Shown here in pieces: positions 7,091-14,513 of a stretch of DNA of 18,802 nucleotides (position 1 is its first letter; each line of letters begins with the position of its first letter). The DNA is from NAK82 sp036172345 (GTDB lineage: Bacteria > Chloroflexota > Anaerolineae > 4572-78 > NAK82): assembly GCA_036172345.1 (NCBI GenBank), contig JASFBB010000095.1:1-18802 (forward strand), read 5' to 3'. The notes beneath the pieces are model-generated. The model saw nothing but the letters and a program-made list of their open reading frames with translations, was not told the origin of the DNA and made no database searches. The translations under genes and the position numbers were made by a program.

Positions 7091-9850
7091 ATGAAAGAGG
7101 AGTACACACACCGACCTATGACACGATCTATCAACGATCCATTCGGTGCACGCGCGAAGTTTGATACTGGTCAAGGGAGTGCCTGGCTATATCGCCTGGA
7201 AGTATTGGAAAAGCGAGGATTGGGTGTTATCTCGCGTCTGCCTTTCTCGATCAAAGTGTTACTGGAAGCCGTTTTGCGTCAGTGCGATGGCTTTGCCATC
7301 ACGGAGCAAGATGTCATCAACTTGGCGGCGTGGGATGCGCACGCACCTCGCCTGGTTGAGGTACCATTCCGGCCGGCCCGTGTCATTATGCAGGATTTCA
7401 CCGGTGTGCCGGCCGTGGTGGATCTGGTGGCGATGCGTTCAGCGATGGCGCGTATGGGAGGCGATCCTGAGAAAATCAACCCCATCTTGCCGGTGGATCT
7501 GGTGATCGACCACTCGCTGCAAGTGGATTATTTCGGCAGCCCGGATGCGATGCGACGCAATGTCGAGCTGGAGTTCCAGCGCAACCGCGAGCGCTACATC
7601 TTCTTGCGCTGGACGCAGCGCGCTTTTCGTAATTTTCGCGTTGTGCCACCTGCAAGCGGGATCATCCATCAAGTCAACCTGGAATATATCACACCAGTGG
7701 TCCAATTACAGAACACTTCGGATGGGATGGTGGCATTCCCAGATAGCTGCCTGGGCACCGACAGTCACACACCGATGATCAACGGTCTGGGCGTAGTGGG
7801 CTGGGGGGTGGGAGGTATCGAAGCAGAAGCGGTCATGCTGGGACAGCCCATCTCGATGTTGATGCCGGAGGTGGTCGGTTTTCGTTTAGTGGGCCGACTG
7901 CGTGAGGGCGTCACCGCCACGGACCTGACCTTGACGATCACCCAGCTGCTGCGACAGAAAGGAGTGGTCGGCAAGTTTGTCGAGTTTTGTGGAAGTGGGT
8001 TGAGTCAGATCAGTTTACCCGACCGGGCGACAATCGCCAATATGGCACCCGACTATGGTGCAACGATGGGTTTCTTCCCCGTGGACGAAGAGAGCCTACG
8101 TTATCTGCGATTGACCGGACGGCCGGAAACGTTGATCATCCTGGTGGAACGCTATTGCAAAGAGCAAGGGCTGTTCCGTAGCGATATGACGCCCGAGCCC
8201 GAATTTAGTGACATGTTGGAGCTCGATTTGGGGCAGGTGGAACCCAGTCTGGCCGGACCCAAACGTCCCCAAGATCGCGTGCCGTTGGCGCAGCTGAGCC
8301 GCAGCTTCCATCAAGTTTTGCGTGCCCCTGCCGAACAACGTGGCTATGGTCTCTCAGAGGAAGCACTGGCACGCGGCTGTGCCGGTAAGGACGGCATCGG
8401 ACATGGTAGTGTGGTGTTGGCTGCTATCACCAGCTGCACCAATACCAGTAACCCTTCCGTCATGTTGGCGGCAGGGCTATTGGCAAAGAAGGCAGTTGAG
8501 AAGGGCATGCGCACCCCGGCTCATGTGAAAACCAGTTTGGCACCCGGCTCGCGGGTGGTGAGTGCCTATCTGGATAAAGCGGGCCTGACCCCCTATTTAG
8601 AGCAGCTGGGCTTCTATACGGTGGGCTATGGTTGCACCACCTGCGTCGGCAACAGCGGACCATTGCCTGAGGCAGTGGCCCAAGCGATCGCCGAACGCGA
8701 GCTGGTCGTGGTCGCCGTGCTGAGTGGCAATCGCAACTTTGAAGGGCGCATTCATCCAGCGATCAAGGCAAATTATTTGGCTTCTCCACCGTTAGTGGTC
8801 GCCTATGCACTGGCGGGACGCGTGGACATCGATCTTCTGAGCGAGCCATTAGGACGCGACTCATCAGGACAACCAGTCTATCTACGTGACATTTGGCCGT
8901 CACATACCGAGATTGCCGCATTGATGGAGCGCGTTCTCTCGCCGGAAGATTTTCGTAAAACCTATGCGCGTATCGAACATGAGAACCCGCTTTGGAATTC
9001 GCTCTCTGTGCCCGACAGCATGTTGTATGAGTGGGATCCTGAATCGACTTACATTCAGGAGCCACCTTTCTTCATCGGTCTAACACGCGAGGTGCCGCCA
9101 CTTTCTCCCATCCTCGGTGCACGGGTGCTGGTAAAAGCGGGCGATAGTGTCACCACGGATCACATCTCGCCTGCCGGTTCGATCCCTGTGGACAGCCCGG
9201 CGGGACAGTATCTGATCCAGATGGGTGTGCCACCCGCTGAATTTAACAGCTATGGTGCGCGGCGCGGCAATGATCGCGTTATGATGCGGGGCACCTTTGC
9301 AAATGTGCGTTTCAAGAATCAGCTGGCGCCTGGCCGTGAAGGAGGATGGACCACCTACCTGCCCAGCAATGAGGTGATGACCATCTACGATGCAGCGCAA
9401 AGGTACAAGTCCGAAGGTATACCGTTGCTGGTGCTGGCCGGCAAAGAATATGGCACCGGATCGAGCCGCGATTGGGCAGCTAAGGGGGTGTCTCTACTTG
9501 GAGTTCGTGCCGTGTTAGCCGAGAGTTTCGAACGCATCCACCGCAGCAATTTGGTAGGCATGGGAGTCTTGCCGCTTCAGTTCAAGGAAGGAGAGAGTGC
9601 TGCGATCCTGAATCTCTCAGGGCGCGAGATTTACGATATCTACCTAGATGAAAAGCTGCAGCCGCGACAGACGATCCAGGTAGATATACGAGATCCGCAT
9701 ACCGGTGTTATGCACTCGATTGAGATGGTCTGTCGCCTCGACACACTACTCGAGGTTGCATACTATCGCCATGGCGGCATTTTGCCAATGGTGTTGCGCT
9801 CCTTGGTGGCCTTAGATCAGCGCGATGGTGAACCGGTTGGAGCTCGGTAA
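7091..9850 (+). CDS. acnA: Aconitate hydratase, AcnA/IRP1 type
   Basis: Full-length aconitase of about 920 residues, typical for the AcnA family, interconverting citrate and isocitrate in the TCA cycle (cytoplasm). Visible signatures, numbered from a GTG at 7088: 'GTDSHTPMINGLG' (about 223-235); the [4Fe-4S] ligands Cys450 in 'ITSCTNTSNP' and Cys516/Cys519 in 'GYGCTTCVGNSGP'; and the swivel domain with 'DSVTTDHISPAGSIP' and 'GTGSSRDWAAKG'. No frame damage. The start is uncertain: ATG 7091 lacks a ribosome binding site, GTG 7088 is adjacent, and ATG 7118 begins the part that looks homologous but lies 15 bases after GAGGAG. It is preceded by a good promoter and followed 58 bases later by der. 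Confidence 0.97.
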   Translation: MKEEYTHRPMTRSINDPFGARAKFDTGQGSAWLYRLEVLEKRGLGVISRLPFSIKVLLEAVLRQCDGFAITEQDVINLAAWDAHAPRLVEVPFRPARVIMQDFTGVPAVVDLVAMRSAMARMGGDPEKINPILPVDLVIDHSLQVDYFGSPDAMRRNVELEFQRNRERYIFLRWTQRAFRNFRVVPPASGIIHQVNLEYITPVVQLQNTSDGMVAFPDSCLGTDSHTPMINGLGVVGWGVGGIEAEAVMLGQPISMLMPEVVGFRLVGRLREGVTATDLTLTITQLLRQKGVVGKFVEFCGSGLSQISLPDRATIANMAPDYGATMGFFPVDEESLRYLRLTGRPETLIILVERYCKEQGLFRSDMTPEPEFSDMLELDLGQVEPSLAGPKRPQDRVPLAQLSRSFHQVLRAPAEQRGYGLSEEALARGCAGKDGIGHGSVVLAAITSCTNTSNPSVMLAAGLLAKKAVEKGMRTPAHVKTSLAPGSRVVSAYLDKAGLTPYLEQLGFYTVGYGCTTCVGNSGPLPEAVAQAIAERELVVVAVLSGNRNFEGRIHPAIKANYLASPPLVVAYALAGRVDIDLLSEPLGRDSSGQPVYLRDIWPSHTEIAALMERVLSPEDFRKTYARIEHENPLWNSLSVPDSMLYEWDPESTYIQEPPFFIGLTREVPPLSPILGARVLVKAGDSVTTDHISPAGSIPVDSPAGQYLIQMGVPPAEFNSYGARRGNDRVMMRGTFANVRFKNQLAPGREGGWTTYLPSNEVMTIYDAAQRYKSEGIPLLVLAGKEYGTGSSRDWAAKGVSLLGVRAVLAESFERIHRSNLVGMGVLPLQFKEGESAAILNLSGREIYDIYLDEKLQPRQTIQVDIRDPHTGVMHSIEMVCRLDTLLEVAYYRHGGILPMVLRSLVALDQRDGEPVGAR

Positions 9851-9908
9851 GTCGATCGTCTGGGTGTTGTGATGCTGTGGTGGGTAGCGATGGCAAATGG
9901 AGATAACG

Positions 9909-11348
9909 ATGGCAGCTAACAAACCGGTCGTTGCCCTGGTGGGGAGACCTAACGTCGGCAAGAGCACGCTGTTCAATCGCTTGGCGGGGCGGCGCATTGC
10001 CATTGTGGAGGATTTTCCTGGCACTACCCGGGATCGCTTGTATGCCACCGCAGAGTGGGGTGGCGTGTCCTTCCTGGTGGTGGATACCGGTGGACTGACG
10101 GCGGTCGAAACCGCCTCGGGCAGAGCGGCGCAGCACCCACGCAGAGGCGCGCAGGATGGAATGCCTCCACCAATCGGTCAGACAGCTGGTGTGGAGAGCG
10201 GTCTTTTCCTGGAAGAAATGCGTCGTCAAGCATATGTAGCCATTAATGAAGCAGATGTGGTTGTTTTTCTAGTAGACGCTGAAGTAGGGCTTGCCCCGGA
10301 TGATCGGGAAATCGCCAACGTGCTGCGGCGCAGTCGCAAACCAGTATTGCTGGTTGCCAACAAAGCGGATAGCGCGCGTCGGAGCGCCGATGCTGTCGAA
10401 TTCTATGCGTTGGGATTGGGTGAGCCGATTGCTGTCAGTGCCCTCCACGGCCTCGGCACCGGCGATCTGCTGGAACGCATTGTGGAGGCGTTGGCCTCGT
10501 CCGGCGCATTGCCCGCAGAAGAAGATGAGACTATTCTGGAGTGTCCCCAGATTGCCATTGTCGGGCGGCCTAATGTTGGCAAATCCTCTCTGCTCAATCG
10601 GCTGCTGGGCGAGGAACGCATTATTGTGAGCGAAGTACCAGGCACCACCCGCGACGCCATCGATACAATGGTGCACTTTGCCGGGCAGCCGCTCGTATTG
10701 ATCGACACAGCTGGCATCCGCCGACGTGGCAAGATTGCACCTGGGGTCGAGAAGCACAGCGTCCTGCGTACAATGAAAGCAATCAACCGTGCAGATGTCT
10801 GCTTGCTGGTCCTGGATGCACGCGATCGGGTAACCGCCCAAGATCAACACATCGCCGGTTACATCCTTGAAGAGGCGAAGAGCGCAGTCATCGTCGTCAA
10901 CAAATGGGATGCAGTGGATAAAGATACCCATACTATGCAGAAGTACACGCAACAGATTCGCAGCACGTTGGGTTTTATGGACTATGTGCCGGTGTTGTTC
11001 GTCTCGGCGCTGACCGGACAGCGCGTGCACCAGGTGCTCGAGGTAGCACTTCAGGTTTGGAGGGAGCGCCGCTGTCGCATCTCAACAAGCGACCTTAACC
11101 AGTTGGTGCAGGATGCAGTCGCACGCCATCCGCCAAAAAGTCGCAGCGGGCGACAGCTGCGCTTTTACTATGCTACCCAGGCGGAGGTGGATCCACCTAC
11201 TTTTATCTTCTTTGTTAACGACCCCGAGCTGGTGCACTTTTCATACCAACGATATCTTGAAAATCGCATTCGCGAGCTGTATCATTTTACGGGCACACCA
11301 TTGCGCCTGGTATTCCGCGGACACACCAAGAAAGAGGACAAACGGTGA
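9909..11348 (+). CDS. der: Ribosome-assembly GTPase Der (EngA)
   Basis: A 479-residue tandem GTPase required for 50S subunit maturation. Domain 1: GRPNVGKS (12-19), 'PGTTRD' (37-42), DTGG (59-62), NKAD (151-154). Domain 2: GRPNVGKS (219-226), 'PGTTRD', DTAG (266-269), NKWD (331-334). A C-terminal KH-like domain spans about 375-479. All G motifs are intact. Odd feature: between DTGGL and the 'MRRQAYVAI' helix of domain 1 there are about 40 residues where E. coli Der has about 12, a net insertion of roughly 28 residues in the switch II region, rich in Ala, Gly, Pro and Arg. The ATG at 9909 is chosen because GGAG lies 6 bases before it; an in-frame ATG at 9897 has none. Same strand as acnA, gap 58 bases. 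Confidence 0.97.
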   Translation: MAANKPVVALVGRPNVGKSTLFNRLAGRRIAIVEDFPGTTRDRLYATAEWGGVSFLVVDTGGLTAVETASGRAAQHPRRGAQDGMPPPIGQTAGVESGLFLEEMRRQAYVAINEADVVVFLVDAEVGLAPDDREIANVLRRSRKPVLLVANKADSARRSADAVEFYALGLGEPIAVSALHGLGTGDLLERIVEALASSGALPAEEDETILECPQIAIVGRPNVGKSSLLNRLLGEERIIVSEVPGTTRDAIDTMVHFAGQPLVLIDTAGIRRRGKIAPGVEKHSVLRTMKAINRADVCLLVLDARDRVTAQDQHIAGYILEEAKSAVIVVNKWDAVDKDTHTMQKYTQQIRSTLGFMDYVPVLFVSALTGQRVHQVLEVALQVWRERRCRISTSDLNQLVQDAVARHPPKSRSGRQLRFYYATQAEVDPPTFIFFVNDPELVHFSYQRYLENRIRELYHFTGTPLRLVFRGHTKKEDKR

Positions 11349-11378
11349 TGTCTATTCGTGTGGAGAGGAGGAAAGACA

Positions 11379-11745
11379 ATGACGGTACCGATACCGGAGC
11401 AATATCGCGATTTGTTCAGTGAGGAGAAGAAAGCCTTTGGCTATGTAGCAACCGTTATGTCCGATGGAACTCCTCAGGTGACACCGGTTTGGGTAGACTA
11501 TGACGGCACTTATGTGATCTTCAACACGGCCAAGGGGCGTGTTAAAGAGCGCAACTTGCGCCACGATTGGGCGCATGGCACTGGTGGTTTCGGATCCGGG
11601 CATCCCTATCGCTACATTCAGGCGCGTGGGCGCGCTGAGCTGAGCGAAGAAGTATTTGGGAATGGGTAAATATCCATATCGCCAGCCGGGTGAAACACGC
11701 GTGATCGTGCGCATCACTCCAGAGGCGGTGCAGACCTGGGGGTAA
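11379..11745 (+). pseudogene. Decayed F420-dependent / PPOX-family flavin-binding oxidoreductase
   Basis: It begins well: AGGAGG ribosome binding site seven or so bases before ATG 11379, then 'AFGYVATVMSDGTPQVTPVW' and 'YVIFNTAKGRVKERNLR', characteristic of the split beta-barrel PPOX/F420-binding family (normally about 130-145 residues). The frame then breaks. 'RMALVVSDP' is found only in the +1 frame at about 11572-11598, 'HPYRYIQARGRAELSEE' returns to the original frame from 11601, and the C-terminal 'KYLGMGKYPYRQPGETRVIV' is again in the shifted frame (11650 to TAA 11745). Around the last shift about 15 codons expected between the two blocks are missing. The original frame ends early at TAA 11667-11669. 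Three shifts plus a deletion indicate a pseudogene; sequencing error could explain the shifts but not the missing codons. Confidence 0.8.
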
Positions 11746-11759
11746 GCGTCACTCATCCT

Positions 11760-12482
11760 GTGTTCCTAGACCAAGAGAAGATATCGGACAGCGTGGGAGC
11801 TCACCTTTCGTGGGCATGGTGGGCCAGGCGTTTGGCGTTCGGTATAGGGTGGATGCTGGCCGCTAGCGGTGCTACCTGGGCGCCATGGGTCGAGCGCCCG
11901 GCAGCCGCCCTAGTGCTCACAGCTCCGGACTTGGCGGAATTTGTCAAGTTTCTGCCGGAGGTGCGCAGCGGCATCCTGGAAGTACAACGGCTGCTCTTTC
12001 TGGCACCTCTGTTCCTCGTGGCTTTGGGGACGCCGCTCGTTTTCGGCTCTGTTATGCCAGGTTTGCCACGTTGGCTGTGCGTGCTCGCTCGGTTAGCGGT
12101 GCTGCCCCTTGCCCTGTTGTTGCTGCCCCCAGTGTGGAGCCCGAGTGTGCTCATCTCGGAAGAATTCCGGGTGCAAACTGTGGGATGCGTTGTATGCCTG
12201 GCGTCGGCTGTTATTTGGCGGTCGCGCTGGCCTGTGCCACGTTACTTGCTTGCATTCTTATCCCTCGGATGGATAGCAGCGCCGTCGCTCGCACTGTGGC
12301 AGTTCGCGAAGGTACAACAAGCCATCGCCCAAGCTTATGCATCTCCAGTTGTCCCAGGTTGGGGAGCTTGGGCGGCATTAGGGGGCTGCTTGTTGGTAAG
12401 CGCTCTCCTGTGGTGGGAGTGGTGCCGTGCGAATCACCGTGAAACTCGGGGAGCTGCTACAGCAGACAATTGTGCAAAGTGA
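11760..12482 (+). CDS. Hypothetical polytopic membrane protein (about six helices)
   Basis: A 240-residue open frame with about six hydrophobic segments (roughly 24-43, 77-97, 105-125, 138-154, 162-180, 200-220), Trp-rich and Leu-rich, with no motif I recognise. It is probably an integral membrane protein; function unknown. The start is uncertain: GTG 11760 has no ribosome binding site, and no better in-frame start precedes the first helix. The last 56 bases overlap the MoaD-like gene, whose own ribosome binding site lies inside this frame, so the two are probably translated from one message. Confidence 0.65.
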   Translation: MFLDQEKISDSVGAHLSWAWWARRLAFGIGWMLAASGATWAPWVERPAAALVLTAPDLAEFVKFLPEVRSGILEVQRLLFLAPLFLVALGTPLVFGSVMPGLPRWLCVLARLAVLPLALLLLPPVWSPSVLISEEFRVQTVGCVVCLASAVIWRSRWPVPRYLLAFLSLGWIAAPSLALWQFAKVQQAIAQAYASPVVPGWGAWAALGGCLLVSALLWWEWCRANHRETRGAATADNCAK

Positions 12483-12711
12483 GATCGGCCTGGAGCTGAA
12501 CGAACCCGCTACATTGGCCGACGCGCTGGCCCAGCTCTACGTCCGTTTCCCCGAGCTGGCGCAGGAGCTTCCGCCCGGCGGCAAAACGCGCAGTGGTCTG
12601 CCTTACCACTTCTTCGTGAATCGCCGCCTGGTACCTGAAGTGGCACTGGCATCCCACCGTCTGCGCGATGGGGACACATTGCACATCTTGAGCCCGGCTG
12701 CTGGTGGCTGA
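12427..12711 (+). CDS. MoaD/ThiS-like ubiquitin-fold sulfur carrier protein
   Basis: A 94-residue beta-grasp protein with the MoaD/ThiS pattern: N-terminal strand 'RITVKLGELL', helix 'TLADALAQLYVRFPEL', 'FFVNRRLV', 'LRDGDTLHILSPAAGG' and a C-terminal Gly-Gly. In this family the terminal glycine is adenylated by a MoeB/ThiF enzyme and converted to a thiocarboxylate that donates sulfur (molybdopterin, thiamine, other pathways). The GTG start at 12427 is supported by GGGAG with a 7-base spacer. No MoaE, MoeB/ThiF or cysteine desulfurase is present nearby, so its pathway cannot be fixed. It ends 20 bases before the converging thioesterase gene. Confidence 0.85.
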   Translation: MRITVKLGELLQQTIVQSEIGLELNEPATLADALAQLYVRFPELAQELPPGGKTRSGLPYHFFVNRRLVPEVALASHRLRDGDTLHILSPAAGG

Positions 12712-12731
12712 GCTGTTCTCGGAAAGCCTCT

Positions 12732-13136
12732 TCAGCCGGATCGTTTATGCAACGCGTTGGTGGTGAAGCGCTCCATATCGACCAAGACGCGCTGATGCGT
12801 GCCGTGGCCGATCTGCTCGACCTCGTCGTGCGCCACGAGATCGAAAGTGATCCATCTTCCTTCCACCGCGCTTACAGTGGCTGTTACGCAGACACGCATA
12901 CCCACTGGTGTGGGTGCTGTGTGATGGACAGCGATATAAGCGCCCACCGTGGTGCTGCCAGGTGGCAAGCGGCCTTCCAACGCTTGCACGGCGGCAGCTT
13001 CCATCAGGCGCACTAAGGCAGGAGTGCCCAGAACCTCTACTGTCCCGCTCACCATGCTGCGCGCTGTGGCGCTTTCATCTACCACATATTCAATTGTGCC
13101 CGCAATACCAGGTGCGATGGAGGCGAGCGGATCCAT
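12732..13136 (-). CDS. FlK-like hotdog-fold thioesterase
   Basis: A 134-residue single hotdog domain resembling the fluoroacetyl-CoA thioesterase (FlK)-like family. Signatures: 'EVLGTPALVRLMEAAAV', 'STTVGAYIAVHHTAPTPVG', 'GRWITFDLVAHDE'. The FlK catalytic residues Thr42, Glu50 and His76 have equivalents with identical spacing at Thr38, Glu46 and His72. Expected reaction: hydrolysis of an acyl-CoA; the natural substrate of most relatives is unknown and fluoroacetyl-CoA should not be assumed. The ATG at 13136 is chosen over an upstream extension of the same frame because it starts the family homology and shares one base with the stop of the small membrane-protein gene (TGATG), implying coupled translation. 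Confidence 0.85.
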   Translation of the reverse strand: MDPLASIAPGIAGTIEYVVDESATARSMVSGTVEVLGTPALVRLMEAAAVQALEGRLPPGSTTVGAYIAVHHTAPTPVGMRVCVTATVSAVEGRWITFDLVAHDEVEQIGHGTHQRVLVDMERFTTNALHKRSG

Positions 13137-13303
13137 CACATCGTATTTTGTAGGAAGGGGAGCATAGCCCCCATACCGGCTCCCAACACGAGGCTCAAAA
13201 CGAGCGCAATAATCGCGATTACAATCCAGGCGATTATTCCCGCCAGCATAAAACCACATCCAAACTTGAACCCGTCCCCGACACTGAGTCCTCCCTGCAT
13301 CAT
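13136..13303 (-). CDS. Small single-pass membrane protein, about 55 residues
   Basis: A short ORF starting ATG ATG (13303 or 13300) directly after an excellent ribosome binding site (AAGGAGGGGAGG, 13309-13320) and ending TGA at 13138-13136. A Gly-rich N-terminus ('GGLSVGDGFKFGCGF') precedes one long hydrophobic helix (about residues 18-48, with 'AWIVIAIIALVLSLVLG'). The stop overlaps the thioesterase start by one base. A strong -10 box lies about 48 bases upstream. The combination of RBS, promoter, hydrophobic helix and coupling makes it a real gene. Function unknown; it may anchor or partner the thioesterase, which is inference. The ATG at 13300 gives 54 residues. Confidence 0.75.
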   Translation of the reverse strand: MMQGGLSVGDGFKFGCGFMLAGIIAWIVIAIIALVLSLVLGAGMGAMLPFLQNTM

Positions 13304-13342
13304 TGTGCCTCCCCTCCTTGGTGTGAAATAGGGTGCATAGCG

Positions 13343-13361
13343 ATAACATCATTATAACATC
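13343..13361 (-). promoter_or_regulatory. Promoter -10 box with flanking direct repeat, upstream of small membrane protein gene
   Basis: Minus-strand TATAAT (13356-13351) is a perfect -10; the best -35 is TTGGCG with a rather long 19-base spacer, inside the end of the glycosyltransferase gene. An 8-base direct repeat (plus strand ATAACATC at 13343-13350 and 13354-13361, 11-base period) brackets the -10, one helical turn apart, a possible operator. Confidence 0.45.
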
Positions 13362-14358
13362 AGATTAACGTGCAACGCCAACGCAGCTCAGGATGTCGGC
13401 GTAGCCGTTTCAATCGCCAGGCCAATCCTGCCGGGTAGCCCAGCATCTTGGCAACGTCCCCTGTAATGCGGATGATAGGCACCCACAGAAGAGCCAGGAT
13501 GCGCCCACCCCAAGCCAGTGATCGCAGCCACGGCAGCAGGCGCCGGTAGGGCACATAGAGATATGCTGCTGCGCCTGCCACTATTCCCAGCAACCACCAG
13601 GGACTTGCCAGCCAACCAAGCAACACCAATAAGGGCAATACCACAAGATAGGTCAGATAGCGCGCCAGATGGCGCTTGCGCCATAGATCTGCCTTGCCAT
13701 CCCCCCGCGCGTAGAGATAGTACTGCCGGAAGAAACTGCACAAGCTGGAGCGCGGCCGGAAGTAAGCGATCGCTTCCGAAGCGAAACCGAACGGGTGAAA
13801 GCGATTCCGCAGGCGCAAGTCGAAGACCAAGTCCTCACAATAATCCAGCCATTCCGGATATCCGCCTACCGTTTCCCATGCTCGACGGGTGAACGCCACG
13901 GAGCGGCTTGAGGGCAGAAAGCGCTCCGGCTTAATCTCCGTCAGGGTGGGCAATACCGTGGCAGCCATGGCGATCTCAAAAGTGGTCTGCGCATCGGGTA
14001 CGAAGACACCCGAGACCACCTGAGGAGGGGAGTCGGACTCAAATGGGGCAATCAATGCAGCGAGCCAGCTGGGTGAGAGGCGTACTCCGGCATCCGTGCT
14101 GGCAATCACGTCACCAGAGGAGGCTGCGATCGCCACATTGCGTCCGCGTGAGATGTTGGCACCTGGTTCGACCAACACGCGCAGCGGCAGAAGACCCTCT
14201 TGCGAGGCAGATCGAAGGATAGAAAGAGTCTCATCGCGCGAACCCCCATCCACGATGATCACTTCATCGGGAGGGCGCGTCTGCTCGGCGAGCGAATCGA
14301 GCAGACGGCGCAAGCTCACACCTTCATTCAGCACCGTGGCGATGACACTGACCTTCAC
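13360..14358 (-). CDS. Family 2 glycosyltransferase, membrane-associated
   Basis: A 332-residue GT-A fold glycosyltransferase. 'VSVIATVLNEG' and 'EVIIVDGGSRDET' (Asp37) form the nucleotide-sugar site, 'ASTDAG' (88-91) is the DxD-type metal site, and 'DYCEDLVFDLRLR' supplies the acidic Glu-Asp pair (175-176). Two or three hydrophobic helices after about residue 234 suggest membrane association. It transfers a sugar to a lipid- or polysaccharide-linked acceptor; donor and acceptor cannot be read from sequence. The start is GTG 14358, which overlaps the stop of a possible 42-codon ORF as GTGA. The upstream SDR gene would supply a nucleotide sugar, so they probably act in one surface-glycan pathway. 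Confidence 0.9.
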   Translation of the reverse strand: MKVSVIATVLNEGVSLRRLLDSLAEQTRPPDEVIIVDGGSRDETLSILRSASQEGLLPLRVLVEPGANISRGRNVAIAASSGDVIASTDAGVRLSPSWLAALIAPFESDSPPQVVSGVFVPDAQTTFEIAMAATVLPTLTEIKPERFLPSSRSVAFTRRAWETVGGYPEWLDYCEDLVFDLRLRNRFHPFGFASEAIAYFRPRSSLCSFFRQYYLYARGDGKADLWRKRHLARYLTYLVVLPLLVLLGWLASPWWLLGIVAGAAAYLYVPYRRLLPWLRSLAWGGRILALLWVPIIRITGDVAKMLGYPAGLAWRLKRLRRHPELRWRCTLI

Positions 14359-14483
14359 GGACCGATCATTCCCATCCTTGTGAATTTCGCTATGCTATCC
14401 ACCGCGTCGAGCTCAGCCAGGCGGATCGCCGGAAAGCGCGGCCTTGCCAGATGAACGTCTTGGCGAACCCCGCTATGGCACAT
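14355..14483 (-). CDS. Possible 42-residue ORF between the SDR and glycosyltransferase genes
   Basis: ATG at 14483 to TGA at 14357-14355; AGGTG lies 8 bases before the ATG. The stop overlaps the GTG of the glycosyltransferase in a GTGA arrangement, and the product ('RPRFPAIRLAELDAVDSIAK' in its centre) is amphipathic and not low-complexity. I do not recognise it. It could be a small protein, a leader peptide providing translational coupling, or the tail of a gene otherwise lost. It lies in the same frame as the SDR stop codon, 30 bases downstream. Confidence 0.35.
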   Translation of the reverse strand: MCHSGVRQDVHLARPRFPAIRLAELDAVDSIAKFTRMGMIGP

Positions 14484-14513
14484 CTCAATAACACCTGTGT
14501 TCGTTTCCTTCCC

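Noticed and set aside
10269..11030. Minus-strand open frame of about 253 codons inside der
   Set aside because: Complete overlap with the conserved GTPase domains of der; Cys/His-rich composition typical of a shadow frame.
12706..12737. Inverted repeat GGCTGA...TCAGCC between the converging moaD-like and thioesterase genes as a bidirectional terminator
   Set aside because: Only a 6-base stem with a 20-base loop and no T-tract; too weak to call.
13137..13352. Extended thioesterase starting near 13352
   Set aside because: The extra residues are not homologous to the family and are the out-of-frame reading of the small membrane-protein gene.
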